This document shows positions 11,177 to 19,159 of a stretch of DNA of 64,000 bases, one piece after another. A program made the translations under genes and the position numbers. Source of the DNA: an uncultured Polaribacter sp. (GTDB taxonomy: Bacteria > Bacteroidota > Bacteroidia > Flavobacteriales > Flavobacteriaceae); assembly GCF_947497125.1 (NCBI RefSeq), contig NZ_CANMFI010000003.1, positions 124,001 through 188,000 of the forward strand, given 5' to 3'. The number at the start of each line of letters is the position of its first letter. The stretch's first letter is position 1. The notes beneath the pieces are model-generated. The model ran no database searches, was not told where the DNA came from, and saw only the letters and a list, made by a program, of their open reading frames with translations.

Positions 11177-11443
11177 ATGAGTAAAATGATGACAGTCGAC
11201 GTTTTGTCGAGTATTAAAGGAGCACAGCATTCAGAGGCTGTTAGCAAATTGTTTGAGGTAATTAAAAATGCCAACACAACAAATAGTTCGTCTTTTAATA
11301 ATCAGAAACAAGCTGTTTCATTAAACGATTTAAGAGAAGATGTTGTGGTTGCTAGTTCTGCATTAGAAAAGCAGATTATCATCGAAAATTTTCCAAAAGA
11401 AAAAAACGGGTTTTTAGTGGTTGCTAAAGTGATAGAAGAATAA
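11177..11443 (+). CDS. gatC: Asp/Glu-tRNA amidotransferase subunit C
   Basis: GatC is the small subunit that holds GatA and GatB together. The C-terminal half of this 88-residue protein carries the family pattern: SLNDLREDVVV, a helix, then NFPKEKNGFLVVAKVIEE (compare the usual LRED...NAPE..DGFFVVPKVIE). The N-terminal half is atypical and includes an Asn/Ser-rich stretch (residues 31-42). Position directly before gatA supports the call. The string NNQKQ here (residues 41-45) also occurs in the GatB-AspRS linker. It is transcribed through the Asn attenuator. Confidence 0.8.
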   Translation: MSKMMTVDVLSSIKGAQHSEAVSKLFEVIKNANTTNSSSFNNQKQAVSLNDLREDVVVASSALEKQIIIENFPKEKNGFLVVAKVIEE

Positions 11444-11455
11444 AATAGTGATTAG

Positions 11456-11492
11456 TTTTTTAGTTGTTAGTGATAGCAACAAAACTAAAAAA
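11456..11492 (+). repeat. AT-rich hairpin spacer between gatC and gatA
   Basis: TTTTTTAGTT at 11456-11465 pairs with AACTAAAAAA at 11483-11492, with an extra GTT/AAC pairing inside. It is one of several imperfect palindromic low-complexity spacers inside operons of this window. There is no terminal T run of the right kind, so it is probably not a full terminator. Confidence 0.5.
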
Positions 11493-11500
11493 TAATATAT

Positions 11501-12898
11501 ATGAGTAAAATCAGAGAAATTCATAATCAACTAATAAACCAAGAGATTTCTTGTTTAGAGTTGATAAAAAGTAAGTTAGATGTATTAAAATTGAATACAC
11601 ACAACACCGTAAACTCACTATTAGAAACATTTGCTTTAGAAGCTGCTGCAAAAGTAGATGCTAAAATTGCTAAAGGAGAACAAATTGGTTTGTTAGAAGG
11701 GATTCCTTTTGGTGTTAAAGATGTATTTATGGTGCAAGGAACCTATACAACAGCAAGCTCAAATTTGTTAAAAAAATACAAGTCGCCATACACCGCAACT
11801 GCCATTCAGAAATTATTAGATGCAGGCGCTATTCCGTTAGTAAAAGAAAATGGAGATAGTTTTGGGCATGGTTCATCTTCAGAAAACACCATTTTTGGCG
11901 CGGTAAAAAATGCTGTAAATCCAACACTGGTGTCTGGTGGTTCTAGTGGTGGTTCTGCAGTAAATGTTGCCAAAGAGTATACGGTTTTTTCTATTGGTGG
12001 AGATACTGGAGGTTCTGTGCGTCAGCCAGCAGGTTACAATCAGGTGTTCGGATTAAAGCCAACTTATGGTAGAATTTCTAGATTCGGATTAATGGCTTAC
12101 GCATCTTCTACAGACTGTGTGGGGCCAATTGCAACTTCTACAGAAGACATTAGAATTGTTTTAAACGCAATGAGCGGTAAGGATGTAAAAGACCAAACAA
12201 CGTATGCATCAGAAGAAATTACTGTAGCAAATATTTTAAATACAGAAGGCGTAAAAACCGTTGGGTATTTTAAAAACTTTATTACCAATGAAGCTATAGA
12301 TGCAAGTGTAAAAGCAGCTTTTTTAGCATCCATAGAAAAAATAAAAGCGAAAGGGATTGCTGTTAAAGAATTAGATTTCTTTGAATCGGATACCTTAGTT
12401 TCTACATACTACACATTGGCAATGGCAGAAACTGCCTCTAATTTATCCAGATTAGATGGTACAAATTACGGGAATAGGATAGAAGGTGATAATTTAAAAG
12501 ACACTTATTCAATTACAAGATCAGAAAATTTTTCTGAAGAAACTAAGCGAAGAATTGTTGGGGGTAACCAAGTTTTATCTCAAGGTTTTTCTGATGAAAT
12601 TTACTTAAAAGGATTGCAGCTGAGAGATCAGATTTCTAAAAATTTCGAAAAAGATTTCGAACAAGTAGATGTGATTCTATCACCAGTAACACCACAAGCA
12701 CCTCCAAAAATTGGCGATAGTTTAAAAGATCCGTTGGCAATGTATTTGTCGGATGCTTACACTGTTGGTTTTAGTTTGGGGCAATTGCCAACATTAACAG
12801 TGCCACAAGGTACAGAAACTGGCTTGCAAATAACCGCAGCAAAAAATAATGACGAACTTGTTTTGAAGTTTGCTAACTTCTTAAAAGATACGATATAA
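11501..12898 (+). CDS. gatA: Asp/Glu-tRNA amidotransferase subunit A
   Basis: GatA hydrolyses glutamine and sends ammonia to GatB. This 465-residue amidase-signature protein has the full Ser-cisSer-Lys triad: Lys73 in GVKDVF, Ser148 in the GGSSGGSA motif and nucleophile Ser172 in GGDTGGSVRQPAGY. These spacings (75 and 99 residues from the Lys) match characterised GatA proteins. DGT..GNR near residue 325 is also typical. The stop overlaps the gatB start (TAATG at 12896-12900), so translation is probably coupled. A nonspecific amidase is unlikely given the flanking gatC and gatB. Confidence 0.93.
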   Translation: MSKIREIHNQLINQEISCLELIKSKLDVLKLNTHNTVNSLLETFALEAAAKVDAKIAKGEQIGLLEGIPFGVKDVFMVQGTYTTASSNLLKKYKSPYTATAIQKLLDAGAIPLVKENGDSFGHGSSSENTIFGAVKNAVNPTLVSGGSSGGSAVNVAKEYTVFSIGGDTGGSVRQPAGYNQVFGLKPTYGRISRFGLMAYASSTDCVGPIATSTEDIRIVLNAMSGKDVKDQTTYASEEITVANILNTEGVKTVGYFKNFITNEAIDASVKAAFLASIEKIKAKGIAVKELDFFESDTLVSTYYTLAMAETASNLSRLDGTNYGNRIEGDNLKDTYSITRSENFSEETKRRIVGGNQVLSQGFSDEIYLKGLQLRDQISKNFEKDFEQVDVILSPVTPQAPPKIGDSLKDPLAMYLSDAYTVGFSLGQLPTLTVPQGTETGLQITAAKNNDELVLKFANFLKDTI

Positions 12899-15800
12899 TG
12901 GAATTAGAACACTTAGATAAACTGATAGAAAAACACGATTTAGAGTTGGTAATCGGTTTAGAAACCCACGTTCGTTTAAACACAAAAACAAAGTTGTTTT
13001 GCTCTTGTGCGAATCAAGAAACAGAGCAGCCAAATACCAATATATGTGCAGTTTGTACAGGTCAAATGGGTGTTTTGCCGTCTGTAAATAAAGAAGCGAT
13101 TACCAAAGCTATTTATTTTGGAAAAGCGGTAGCATCTACATTTTCAAACGAGGTTATTTCTTGGGATCGTAAACATTACGAGTATCCAGACAACCCAAAA
13201 AATATACAAATTACTCAGTTTTTTAACCCTGTAATTCCAGATGGTCAAGTTTCTTGTTTTAGAAACGATGGAAGTCAGTTTACAGTGGCATTAACGCAGG
13301 TACATATTGAAGAAGATGCGGCTAAATTAATGCACGAAAAAATGGTTTCTTTGGTAGATTTTAACAAAGCAGGTGTGCCATTGATAGAAATTGTTACCGA
13401 GCCTTGTGTGCGTAATATCGAAGATGCATCAACCTATGCGCAATATATTCAACGTATTGTTCAGAACTTAAAAATATCAGAAGCAAATCTTGAAAAAGGT
13501 GAATTTAAGTCAGATGTTTCGGTGTCACTTCGTAAAAAAGGAACGACGATTTTAAATCCGAGAACAGAAATTAAAAACTTAAATTCTTTTAAGTTTATGA
13601 TTGATGCTTTAAAGGAAGAGGTTGAAAAGCAATTAAATTATTTTGTAGAAAATAATGCTTTTAGACCAGACCAAACAACAGTTCTTTGGGATGCAGATTT
13701 AAAGCAAACCAAGACAATGCGTAAAAAAGAATTTGAAGCAGATTACCGCTTTATTTCTGAGCCAGATTTGCCATTTGTGAATATAAAAGACGTTGAAGAT
13801 AGTATTGATGTAGATGTTAGTTCGTTACCATTTGCTGTAGAAGCTATTTTAATTGAAGGTGGCGTTTTACCACAAGATGCTAAGTTTTTTACAGCAGATT
13901 CTTTGCGTTCTAAAACTTTTGTAACAATTAACAATAAGGTACATGACGCTTCTTTTGTAGCAAAAACATTAACCAATACTATAACACCAGAAGACTATTC
14001 TAAAATTGAAAATATAGACGGTTTAAGTACTGTTTTTTCTTTGTTAAAAGAGGATGCAATAACCGCTGTTTTAGCACAAAATGCAATTCAATTTTTACTA
14101 GAAGATTCAGCGTTTGATTACACTACTTACTTTAAAGAAAATACAATTTCTGCAACTCAAATAGAAGCTGCAATTTTAAAAGTAGTTTCAGAAAACGAAG
14201 CGATTGCCAACGATATTAAGGCTGGTAACCAAGGGAAAGCTGGTATTTTAGTAGGTAAGGTAATTGCAATTATTGGCAAAGGCGCTTCGGGTAAAGTAAT
14301 TCGTGAAGGCATCTTAGATGCTTTAAGTAATAAAGTTGTTGAGGAAACTTCAAGTAATAATGAAGAAAGTAGCGTAACAACTAACAACCAAAAACAAAAA
14401 ACCAACAACCAAATAGAAGAAGAATTACCAAAAGTTCCTATTATTATAAAAGAAGAATACAGAACTCATAAGATTTCTCAAATCTCCGAAGATTCAATTA
14501 ATGAGGTGGTAACCTTATCGGGTTGGGTTTCTAGTGTTAGAGATCATGGTGAATTAATTTTTATCGACCTAAGAGATTCTAGTTATCAAATATTTCAAGT
14601 ACGTTTAAGTAGAGAAACGTTTCCTAATATAGAAGATTTGGTAAAGTTAAAGCCAGAGTCGGTAATTATGGTAAGCGGAACAGTAGTAAAAAGAAATGAA
14701 GACGATTATAATGCAGGTTTAAAAACAGGTACATTAGAGTTGGAAACTGCCGAACTAGAAATTTTAAACTTGTCTAAAACCTTGCCTTTTGAAATAAAAA
14801 GAGCCATGAAAACGAATGAAACAACTCGTTTTCAGTATAAGTTTTTAGACCACAGAAACGATGCGGTTCGCAAGGCAATTGTAAATCGTCATAAGGTAAT
14901 AAAGCTGCTTAGAGATATTTTAGATGAAGAAGAGTTTTTAGAAATAGAAACCCCAATTTTAACCGCAGGTACAGATGAAGGAGCAAGAGAGTTTATAGTG
15001 CCAACACGTAAACAAGCAGGTTCTTTTTATACCTTACCGCAAGCGCCACAACAGTTTAAGCAAATGTTAATGGTGGGTGGTTTTGAGAAGTATTTTCAGA
15101 TTGCGCGTTGTTTTAGAGACGAAGATTCTAGAGGAGACAGACAGCCAGAATTTACACAATTAGATATTGAAATGGCATACGCAAGTATGCAGCAGATTAT
15201 AGATTTAAACACAAAGATGTTTAATGAAGTAGTGCAGAAAATTTATGGTAAAAAATGGATTTTACATCCGTTTAAAGTAATTACCTATAAAGAAGCAATG
15301 GATTCTTATGGTTGTGATAGACCAGATTTGCGTTATGGATTGAAAATGCAAGACATTACCGAGATTGTGAAAGAAACTACATTTCAAGTGTTTAGCAAAC
15401 CAATTGAGGAAGGCGGAATTGTTAAATGTATTAAAGTTTCTGCAGCAGAACAAGGGAACTCAAGAATGTCTAAAGGGCAAATTGAAAACTTAACAGCAAT
15501 TGCTCAGCAAAATGGTTTGGGTGGTTTGGCTTATATTATTGTTAATGAAAACGATTTGCAATCGCCAATTATTAAATTTTTAGGCGAAGAAATTGCGGCA
15601 AATATTATAAATGTAACGCAGGCTAAAGTAGGTGATATTGTATTTTTCTCTGCAGCAGATTATGCAACGGCAAACAAAGCCTTAGATGCGGTTCGTCAAG
15701 AAATGGGACGTATTTTAAAGTTGATTCATCCAAAGGAATTAAGACCTGCTTGGGTAGTAGATTTTCCGATGTTTGAAAAAACAGAAGAAGGTCGTTGGAC

Positions 15801-16239
15801 GTTTACACACAATCCTTTTTCGATGCCTGCAATTTATGACTTAGAAAAGCACATGAATGGTGAAGGAGAAGAAATAGGAACCATTATTGCCCAACAATAC
15901 GATTTAATTTTAAACGGTTATGAAATTGGTGGAGGTTCTGTACGTGCACACAAATCAGAGATTTTAGAAGCTACTTACAAAAATATGGGATATACAAAAG
16001 AAGAAATGCTAAAGAGCGTGGGAACTATGTATAAGGCTTTTCAGTATGGTGCACCACCACACGGAGGTATTGCTTGGGGTATAGATCGATTGATGATGAT
16101 TTTAGAAAAGAAAGCGTCTATTAGAGAAGTAATGGCGTTTCCGAAAACAGGATCTTCAGAAGATTTATTGTTTCATGCACCGTCTATTTTTTCAGATAAA
16201 AAAGTAGAAGAGATGAATGTAAAAATTATGAGAAAATAG
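12898..16239 (+). CDS. GatB fused to aspartyl-tRNA synthetase (non-discriminating type)
   Basis: One 1113-residue protein. Residues 1 to about 480 are GatB: VIGLETHVRL, a zinc knuckle (CSC and CAVC), HYEYPDNPKN, KSDVSVSLR, and the helical tail/YqeY-like domain ending near GKVIREGILDAL. Residues about 482-518 are a linker rich in Asn, Gln, Ser and Lys. From about 519 is a complete bacterial AspRS: OB fold, motif 1 (FLEIETPILTAGTDEGAREF), insertion domain, motif 2 (ARCFRDEDSRGDRQPEF) and motif 3 (GGIAWGIDRLMMIL). His550 in VRDHGELIF sits where non-discriminating AspRS have His and E. coli has Leu, so it probably charges both tRNA(Asp) and tRNA(Asn). GatB would then amidate Asp-tRNA(Asn). No stop or frameshift breaks the join. 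Confidence 0.93.
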   Translation: MELEHLDKLIEKHDLELVIGLETHVRLNTKTKLFCSCANQETEQPNTNICAVCTGQMGVLPSVNKEAITKAIYFGKAVASTFSNEVISWDRKHYEYPDNPKNIQITQFFNPVIPDGQVSCFRNDGSQFTVALTQVHIEEDAAKLMHEKMVSLVDFNKAGVPLIEIVTEPCVRNIEDASTYAQYIQRIVQNLKISEANLEKGEFKSDVSVSLRKKGTTILNPRTEIKNLNSFKFMIDALKEEVEKQLNYFVENNAFRPDQTTVLWDADLKQTKTMRKKEFEADYRFISEPDLPFVNIKDVEDSIDVDVSSLPFAVEAILIEGGVLPQDAKFFTADSLRSKTFVTINNKVHDASFVAKTLTNTITPEDYSKIENIDGLSTVFSLLKEDAITAVLAQNAIQFLLEDSAFDYTTYFKENTISATQIEAAILKVVSENEAIANDIKAGNQGKAGILVGKVIAIIGKGASGKVIREGILDALSNKVVEETSSNNEESSVTTNNQKQKTNNQIEEELPKVPIIIKEEYRTHKISQISEDSINEVVTLSGWVSSVRDHGELIFIDLRDSSYQIFQVRLSRETFPNIEDLVKLKPESVIMVSGTVVKRNEDDYNAGLKTGTLELETAELEILNLSKTLPFEIKRAMKTNETTRFQYKFLDHRNDAVRKAIVNRHKVIKLLRDILDEEEFLEIETPILTAGTDEGAREFIVPTRKQAGSFYTLPQAPQQFKQMLMVGGFEKYFQIARCFRDEDSRGDRQPEFTQLDIEMAYASMQQIIDLNTKMFNEVVQKIYGKKWILHPFKVITYKEAMDSYGCDRPDLRYGLKMQDITEIVKETTFQVFSKPIEEGGIVKCIKVSAAEQGNSRMSKGQIENLTAIAQQNGLGGLAYIIVNENDLQSPIIKFLGEEIAANIINVTQAKVGDIVFFSAADYATANKALDAVRQEMGRILKLIHPKELRPAWVVDFPMFEKTEEGRWTFTHNPFSMPAIYDLEKHMNGEGEEIGTIIAQQYDLILNGYEIGGGSVRAHKSEILEATYKNMGYTKEEMLKSVGTMYKAFQYGAPPHGGIAWGIDRLMMILEKKASIREVMAFPKTGSSEDLLFHAPSIFSDKKVEEMNVKIMRK

Positions 16240-16266
16240 TTTATATTTGTTAAAAACCTTATTAAT

Positions 16267-16518
16267 ATGGATTTAGCAACAAGAAAAAATATATTTAAGG
16301 AGCGTTTTGATCAAATAAAAGATATCGATTTGGTTAGTCGTTTTGAGGATTTTCTAGAAATACAATTGTCAAATAAGAAAATAGTTGCGTTTACAGTTCA
16401 AGGAGATCCTTTAACTGAAGAAATGTATGTTAAAAAGGTAGAAAATACACTAAAATCTGTAAAAGAAGGAAAAGCTTTGGCGGTTGAAGATTTAGAAAGA
16501 GAATCGGAAAGCTGGTAA
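16267..16518 (+). CDS. Antitoxin of a RelE/ParE-type pair
   Basis: This 83-residue acidic-ended protein (LAVEDLERESESW) lies 1 bp before a ParE/RelE-fold toxin gene. The size, the gene order antitoxin-toxin and the charged C-terminal tail fit a type II antitoxin, but I do not recognise a specific antitoxin family. It starts 27 bp after the GatB-AspRS stop, so leaky read-through from the gat operon is likely. Confidence 0.65.
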   Translation: MDLATRKNIFKERFDQIKDIDLVSRFEDFLEIQLSNKKIVAFTVQGDPLTEEMYVKKVENTLKSVKEGKALAVEDLERESESW

Positions 16519-16519
16519 A

Positions 16520-16825
16520 ATGTCAAAATCAATAAATGTTGTTTGGTCTCTTGAAGCAACAGCAGATTTAAAATATATTTTTGACAGAATTCTAGATAAA
16601 ACTAAATCGAAGACCAACGCTAGAAATGTTAAAAATGATATTTTAAACGCAAGTAAAAATATAGAGTTTGTCTCTCAATATCAAGTTGATGAATATTTAG
16701 GGAAACCATTTAGAAGAATTGTAGTTAGGCATTTTAGGTTGGTGTATTTTGTTGAAAATAAATCGTCAATAATAATTTTACAAGTATTTGATTCTTTTAG
16801 AAATCCAACTGAAATTAGAAGATAA
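16520..16825 (+). CDS. RelE/ParE-family toxin
   Basis: This 101-residue protein has the ParE/RelE layout: an N-terminal strand-helix (VVWSLEATADLKYIFDRI), a helical hairpin, then strands ending with RRIVVRHFRLVYFVENKSSIIILQVFDSFRNP. The segment FRLVYFV followed by the hydrophobic strand and VFDSFRNP is the family's usual end. Members either block gyrase or cleave mRNA on the ribosome; the sequence does not settle which. With the preceding gene it forms a two-gene module placed between the gat and trp operons. Confidence 0.8.
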   Translation: MSKSINVVWSLEATADLKYIFDRILDKTKSKTNARNVKNDILNASKNIEFVSQYQVDEYLGKPFRRIVVRHFRLVYFVENKSSIIILQVFDSFRNPTEIRR

Positions 16826-16844
16826 AATAAAATCATTTTAAAGG

Positions 16845-16875
16845 TTGCTCAATTTAAAAATCTACCTTATTTTTG
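16845..16875 (+). promoter_or_regulatory. trp operon promoter
   Basis: TTG at 16845-16847 and TATTTTTG at 16868-16875 (20-bp gap) match Bacteroidota -33 and -7 elements. The expected start site, about 16880, falls only a few bases before the leader ATG at 16883, so the leader would be nearly leaderless. Confidence 0.55.
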
Positions 16876-16882
16876 TATCACA

Positions 16883-16933
16883 ATGAAAAATACACAAAAT
16901 ACATTTTGGTGGTGGAACTCTCTTAACAAATAA
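16883..16933 (+). CDS. trpL: trp leader peptide (16 aa)
   Basis: The open frame encodes MKNTQNTFWWWNSLNK, with three consecutive Trp codons (16907-16915). A promoter lies just upstream, and a 13-bp terminator hairpin and then trpE follow. This is the textbook arrangement for trp attenuation: a ribosome stalled on Trp codons leaves 16934-16948 free to pair with the terminator's 5' arm and loop. Confidence 0.88.
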   Translation: MKNTQNTFWWWNSLNK

Positions 16934-17000
16934 GTGAGCATAAAACCTGTATGTATATAATATATTAAAAAAGGCTTATCTCACGATAAGCCTTTTTATT
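16934..17000 (+). promoter_or_regulatory. trp attenuator (antiterminator and terminator)
   Basis: The terminator stem pairs 16968-16980 with 16985-16997 (13 bp, TCAC loop), with T-rich sequence on its 3' side. The competing antiterminator can form from GTGAG (16934-16938) with CTCAC (16980-16984), ATAA (16940-16943) with TTAT (16976-16979), and CCT (16946-16948) with AGG (16972-16974). A ribosome on the leader stop (16931-16933) would cover the upstream arm and favour termination. Confidence 0.8.
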
Positions 17001-17036
17001 TTAAAAAAAAATACTGAAAGAAGTTCAGCATAAAAA

Positions 17037-18428
17037 ATGAAGAAAATAAAATTCAAAACCATCCATAAAACAAAAATAGCCGACACTATAACACCTGTTG
17101 GGTTGTATTTGCGTTTTAGAGATAAGTTCGCAAATACCTTGTTGTTAGAAAGTTCAGACTATCATAGTAAAGAAGAAAGTTTTTCTTTTATTGCCATTGA
17201 ACCAGTTGTTTCTATGAAGGTAGATAATTATCAATTTTCTGTTTCACATAAAGGTGCAGAAATAGATAGCCAACCCATCGCTAAAAACTTTTACAGTCTT
17301 TTTGATGCTTTTTCGAATGCAATAGAAATTGATTGTCCTGCAGAATTAAAATCTTTTAATGGGTTGTATGGCTATACAACTTATGATTCTGTTCAGTATT
17401 TCGAAAACATTCAATTTAAAAATAAAAAAGCACCTTCTGCGATACCAGAAATGCAATATAGTTTTTACAGGTTTATCATTGCCATCAATCATTTTAATGA
17501 CGAAATGACTTTGATAGAGAATGTAGAGGAAGGCTCTGAATCTCGCATTCAAGAAGTACAAACAATTATAGAAGCACAATCTTTTAATACTCAAAAATTT
17601 GAGCTTGTAGGCGAAGAAACTTCTAATGTTACCGGAGATGAGTTTATAGAGTATGTAAAAAAAGCAAAATCACATTGCAAAAGAGGCGATGTTTTTCAGT
17701 TGGTATTGTCTCGTCAGTTTCAACAAAAATTTAAAGGAGACGAGTTTAATGTCTATCGTGCATTGCGTTCTATAAATCCGTCACCTTACTTGTTTTATTT
17801 TGATTATGGTGGTTTTAAATTAATGGGATCATCGCCAGAGGCACAGATAAAAATTTCTGAAGGAAAAGCAACCATCAATCCAATTGCAGGTACGTTTAGA
17901 AGAACTGGCGATATGGCCGAAGATATAAAGTTGGGTAAAAAATTATCCGAAGATAAAAAAGAAACTGCAGAGCATGTAATGTTGGTAGATTTGGCTAGAA
18001 ACGATTTAAGCAAACATGCCAATAATGTTTCGGTAGATGTTTTTAAAGAAGTGCAGTATTTTAGTCATGTTATTCATTTAGTGTCTACAGTAAGAGGTCA
18101 AATAAAAGGAAATCCTATAGAAATTGTAGGTGATACTTTTCCGGCTGGTACTTTAAGTGGCGCGCCAAAATACAAGGCAATGGAGTTGATAGATACCTAT
18201 GAGAATCAAACTCGTGGTTTTTACGGTGGTGCCGTGGGTATTATTGGTTTAGACGGCTCGGTTAATTTGGCCATTGCCATTCGTTCTTTTGTTAGTAAAA
18301 ACAATGTTTTGTACTCGCAAGCAGGCGCAGGAATTGTAATACATAGTGATGAAAAGAAGGAGTTACAAGAAGTAAATAATAAGTTAGCAGCCCTAAAAAA
18401 GGCGCTTGTTTTAGCAGAAAATATATAA
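17037..18428 (+). CDS. trpE: Anthranilate synthase component I
   Basis: TrpE makes anthranilate from chorismate using ammonia supplied by TrpG, the first step of tryptophan synthesis. This 463-residue protein has the regulatory motif LLESSDYHSKEESFSFI near residues 38-54 (the Trp feedback site includes LLES) and the C-terminal chorismate-binding domain (GDVFQLVLSRQF, INPIAGTFRRTGD, EHVMLVDLARNDLS, PAGTLSGAPKYKAMELI, YGGAVGIIG). It is the first structural gene behind the trp attenuator. Feedback inhibition and attenuation would both apply. Confidence 0.97.
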   Translation: MKKIKFKTIHKTKIADTITPVGLYLRFRDKFANTLLLESSDYHSKEESFSFIAIEPVVSMKVDNYQFSVSHKGAEIDSQPIAKNFYSLFDAFSNAIEIDCPAELKSFNGLYGYTTYDSVQYFENIQFKNKKAPSAIPEMQYSFYRFIIAINHFNDEMTLIENVEEGSESRIQEVQTIIEAQSFNTQKFELVGEETSNVTGDEFIEYVKKAKSHCKRGDVFQLVLSRQFQQKFKGDEFNVYRALRSINPSPYLFYFDYGGFKLMGSSPEAQIKISEGKATINPIAGTFRRTGDMAEDIKLGKKLSEDKKETAEHVMLVDLARNDLSKHANNVSVDVFKEVQYFSHVIHLVSTVRGQIKGNPIEIVGDTFPAGTLSGAPKYKAMELIDTYENQTRGFYGGAVGIIGLDGSVNLAIAIRSFVSKNNVLYSQAGAGIVIHSDEKKELQEVNNKLAALKKALVLAENI

Positions 18429-18500
18429 ATTATTAAAAGATTGAAGATTTAAAAATTCAAAAATTTTTAAATTATTTAATCATTCAATTTTTCGATAAAT

Positions 18501-19079
18501 ATGAAAATATTAATATTAGATAATTACGATTCGTTTACCTATAACTTAGTTCATATGGTAGAAAAAATTACAGGAAACTTTCCTGCAGTTTTTAGAAACG
18601 ATGAAATAAGCATTCAAGATGTTGGCAATTACGATATAATAATGTTGTCTCCAGGACCCGGAATTCCTGATGAAGCAGGTATTTTAAAGGAAGTAATTAA
18701 AACATATGCTGGTGTAAAACCAATATTTGGTGTTTGTTTAGGATTGCAAGCAATTACAGAAGTTTTTGGTGGAACAATTATTAATTTAGACGCAGTTTTT
18801 CATGGTGTTGCAACAGAAATGAAAGTAACAGATGCAACTGCAACTATTTTTAAAGAAGTACCCGCAACATTTTTAGCGGCACGTTATCATTCTTGGGCAG
18901 CAACAGATGTAGGTTTTCCAGAAGTATTACAAGTAACCGCAAGAGATGAAGACGGTTTGATACAGGCAATTGAGCATAAAGTGTTCCCAATTTCTGCAGT
19001 TCAGTTTCATCCAGAATCTATTTTAACAGAGGTAGGCGAGCAGTTGGTAACAAATTTTATAAATAGTGTTAAAAAGTAA
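18501..19079 (+). CDS. trpG: Anthranilate synthase glutamine amidotransferase component
   Basis: This 192-residue class I glutamine amidotransferase feeds ammonia to TrpE. Visible are ILDNYDSFTYNLVH, the oxyanion segment LSPGPGIP, the catalytic Cys79 in GVCLGLQAI, and His/Glu in QFHPESILTE. It directly follows trpE after a 72-bp AT-rich spacer. In many bacteria TrpG doubles as PabA for folate synthesis; with no pabB nearby this remains open. Confidence 0.96.
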   Translation: MKILILDNYDSFTYNLVHMVEKITGNFPAVFRNDEISIQDVGNYDIIMLSPGPGIPDEAGILKEVIKTYAGVKPIFGVCLGLQAITEVFGGTIINLDAVFHGVATEMKVTDATATIFKEVPATFLAARYHSWAATDVGFPEVLQVTARDEDGLIQAIEHKVFPISAVQFHPESILTEVGEQLVTNFINSVKK

Positions 19080-19159
19080 TCAAGTTAAAAGTTTATAAAG
19101 TTCTGAGTGAGAAATACTTTTCAACTTTATTACTTTCAAACTTTTAGATCTCAATTTAA

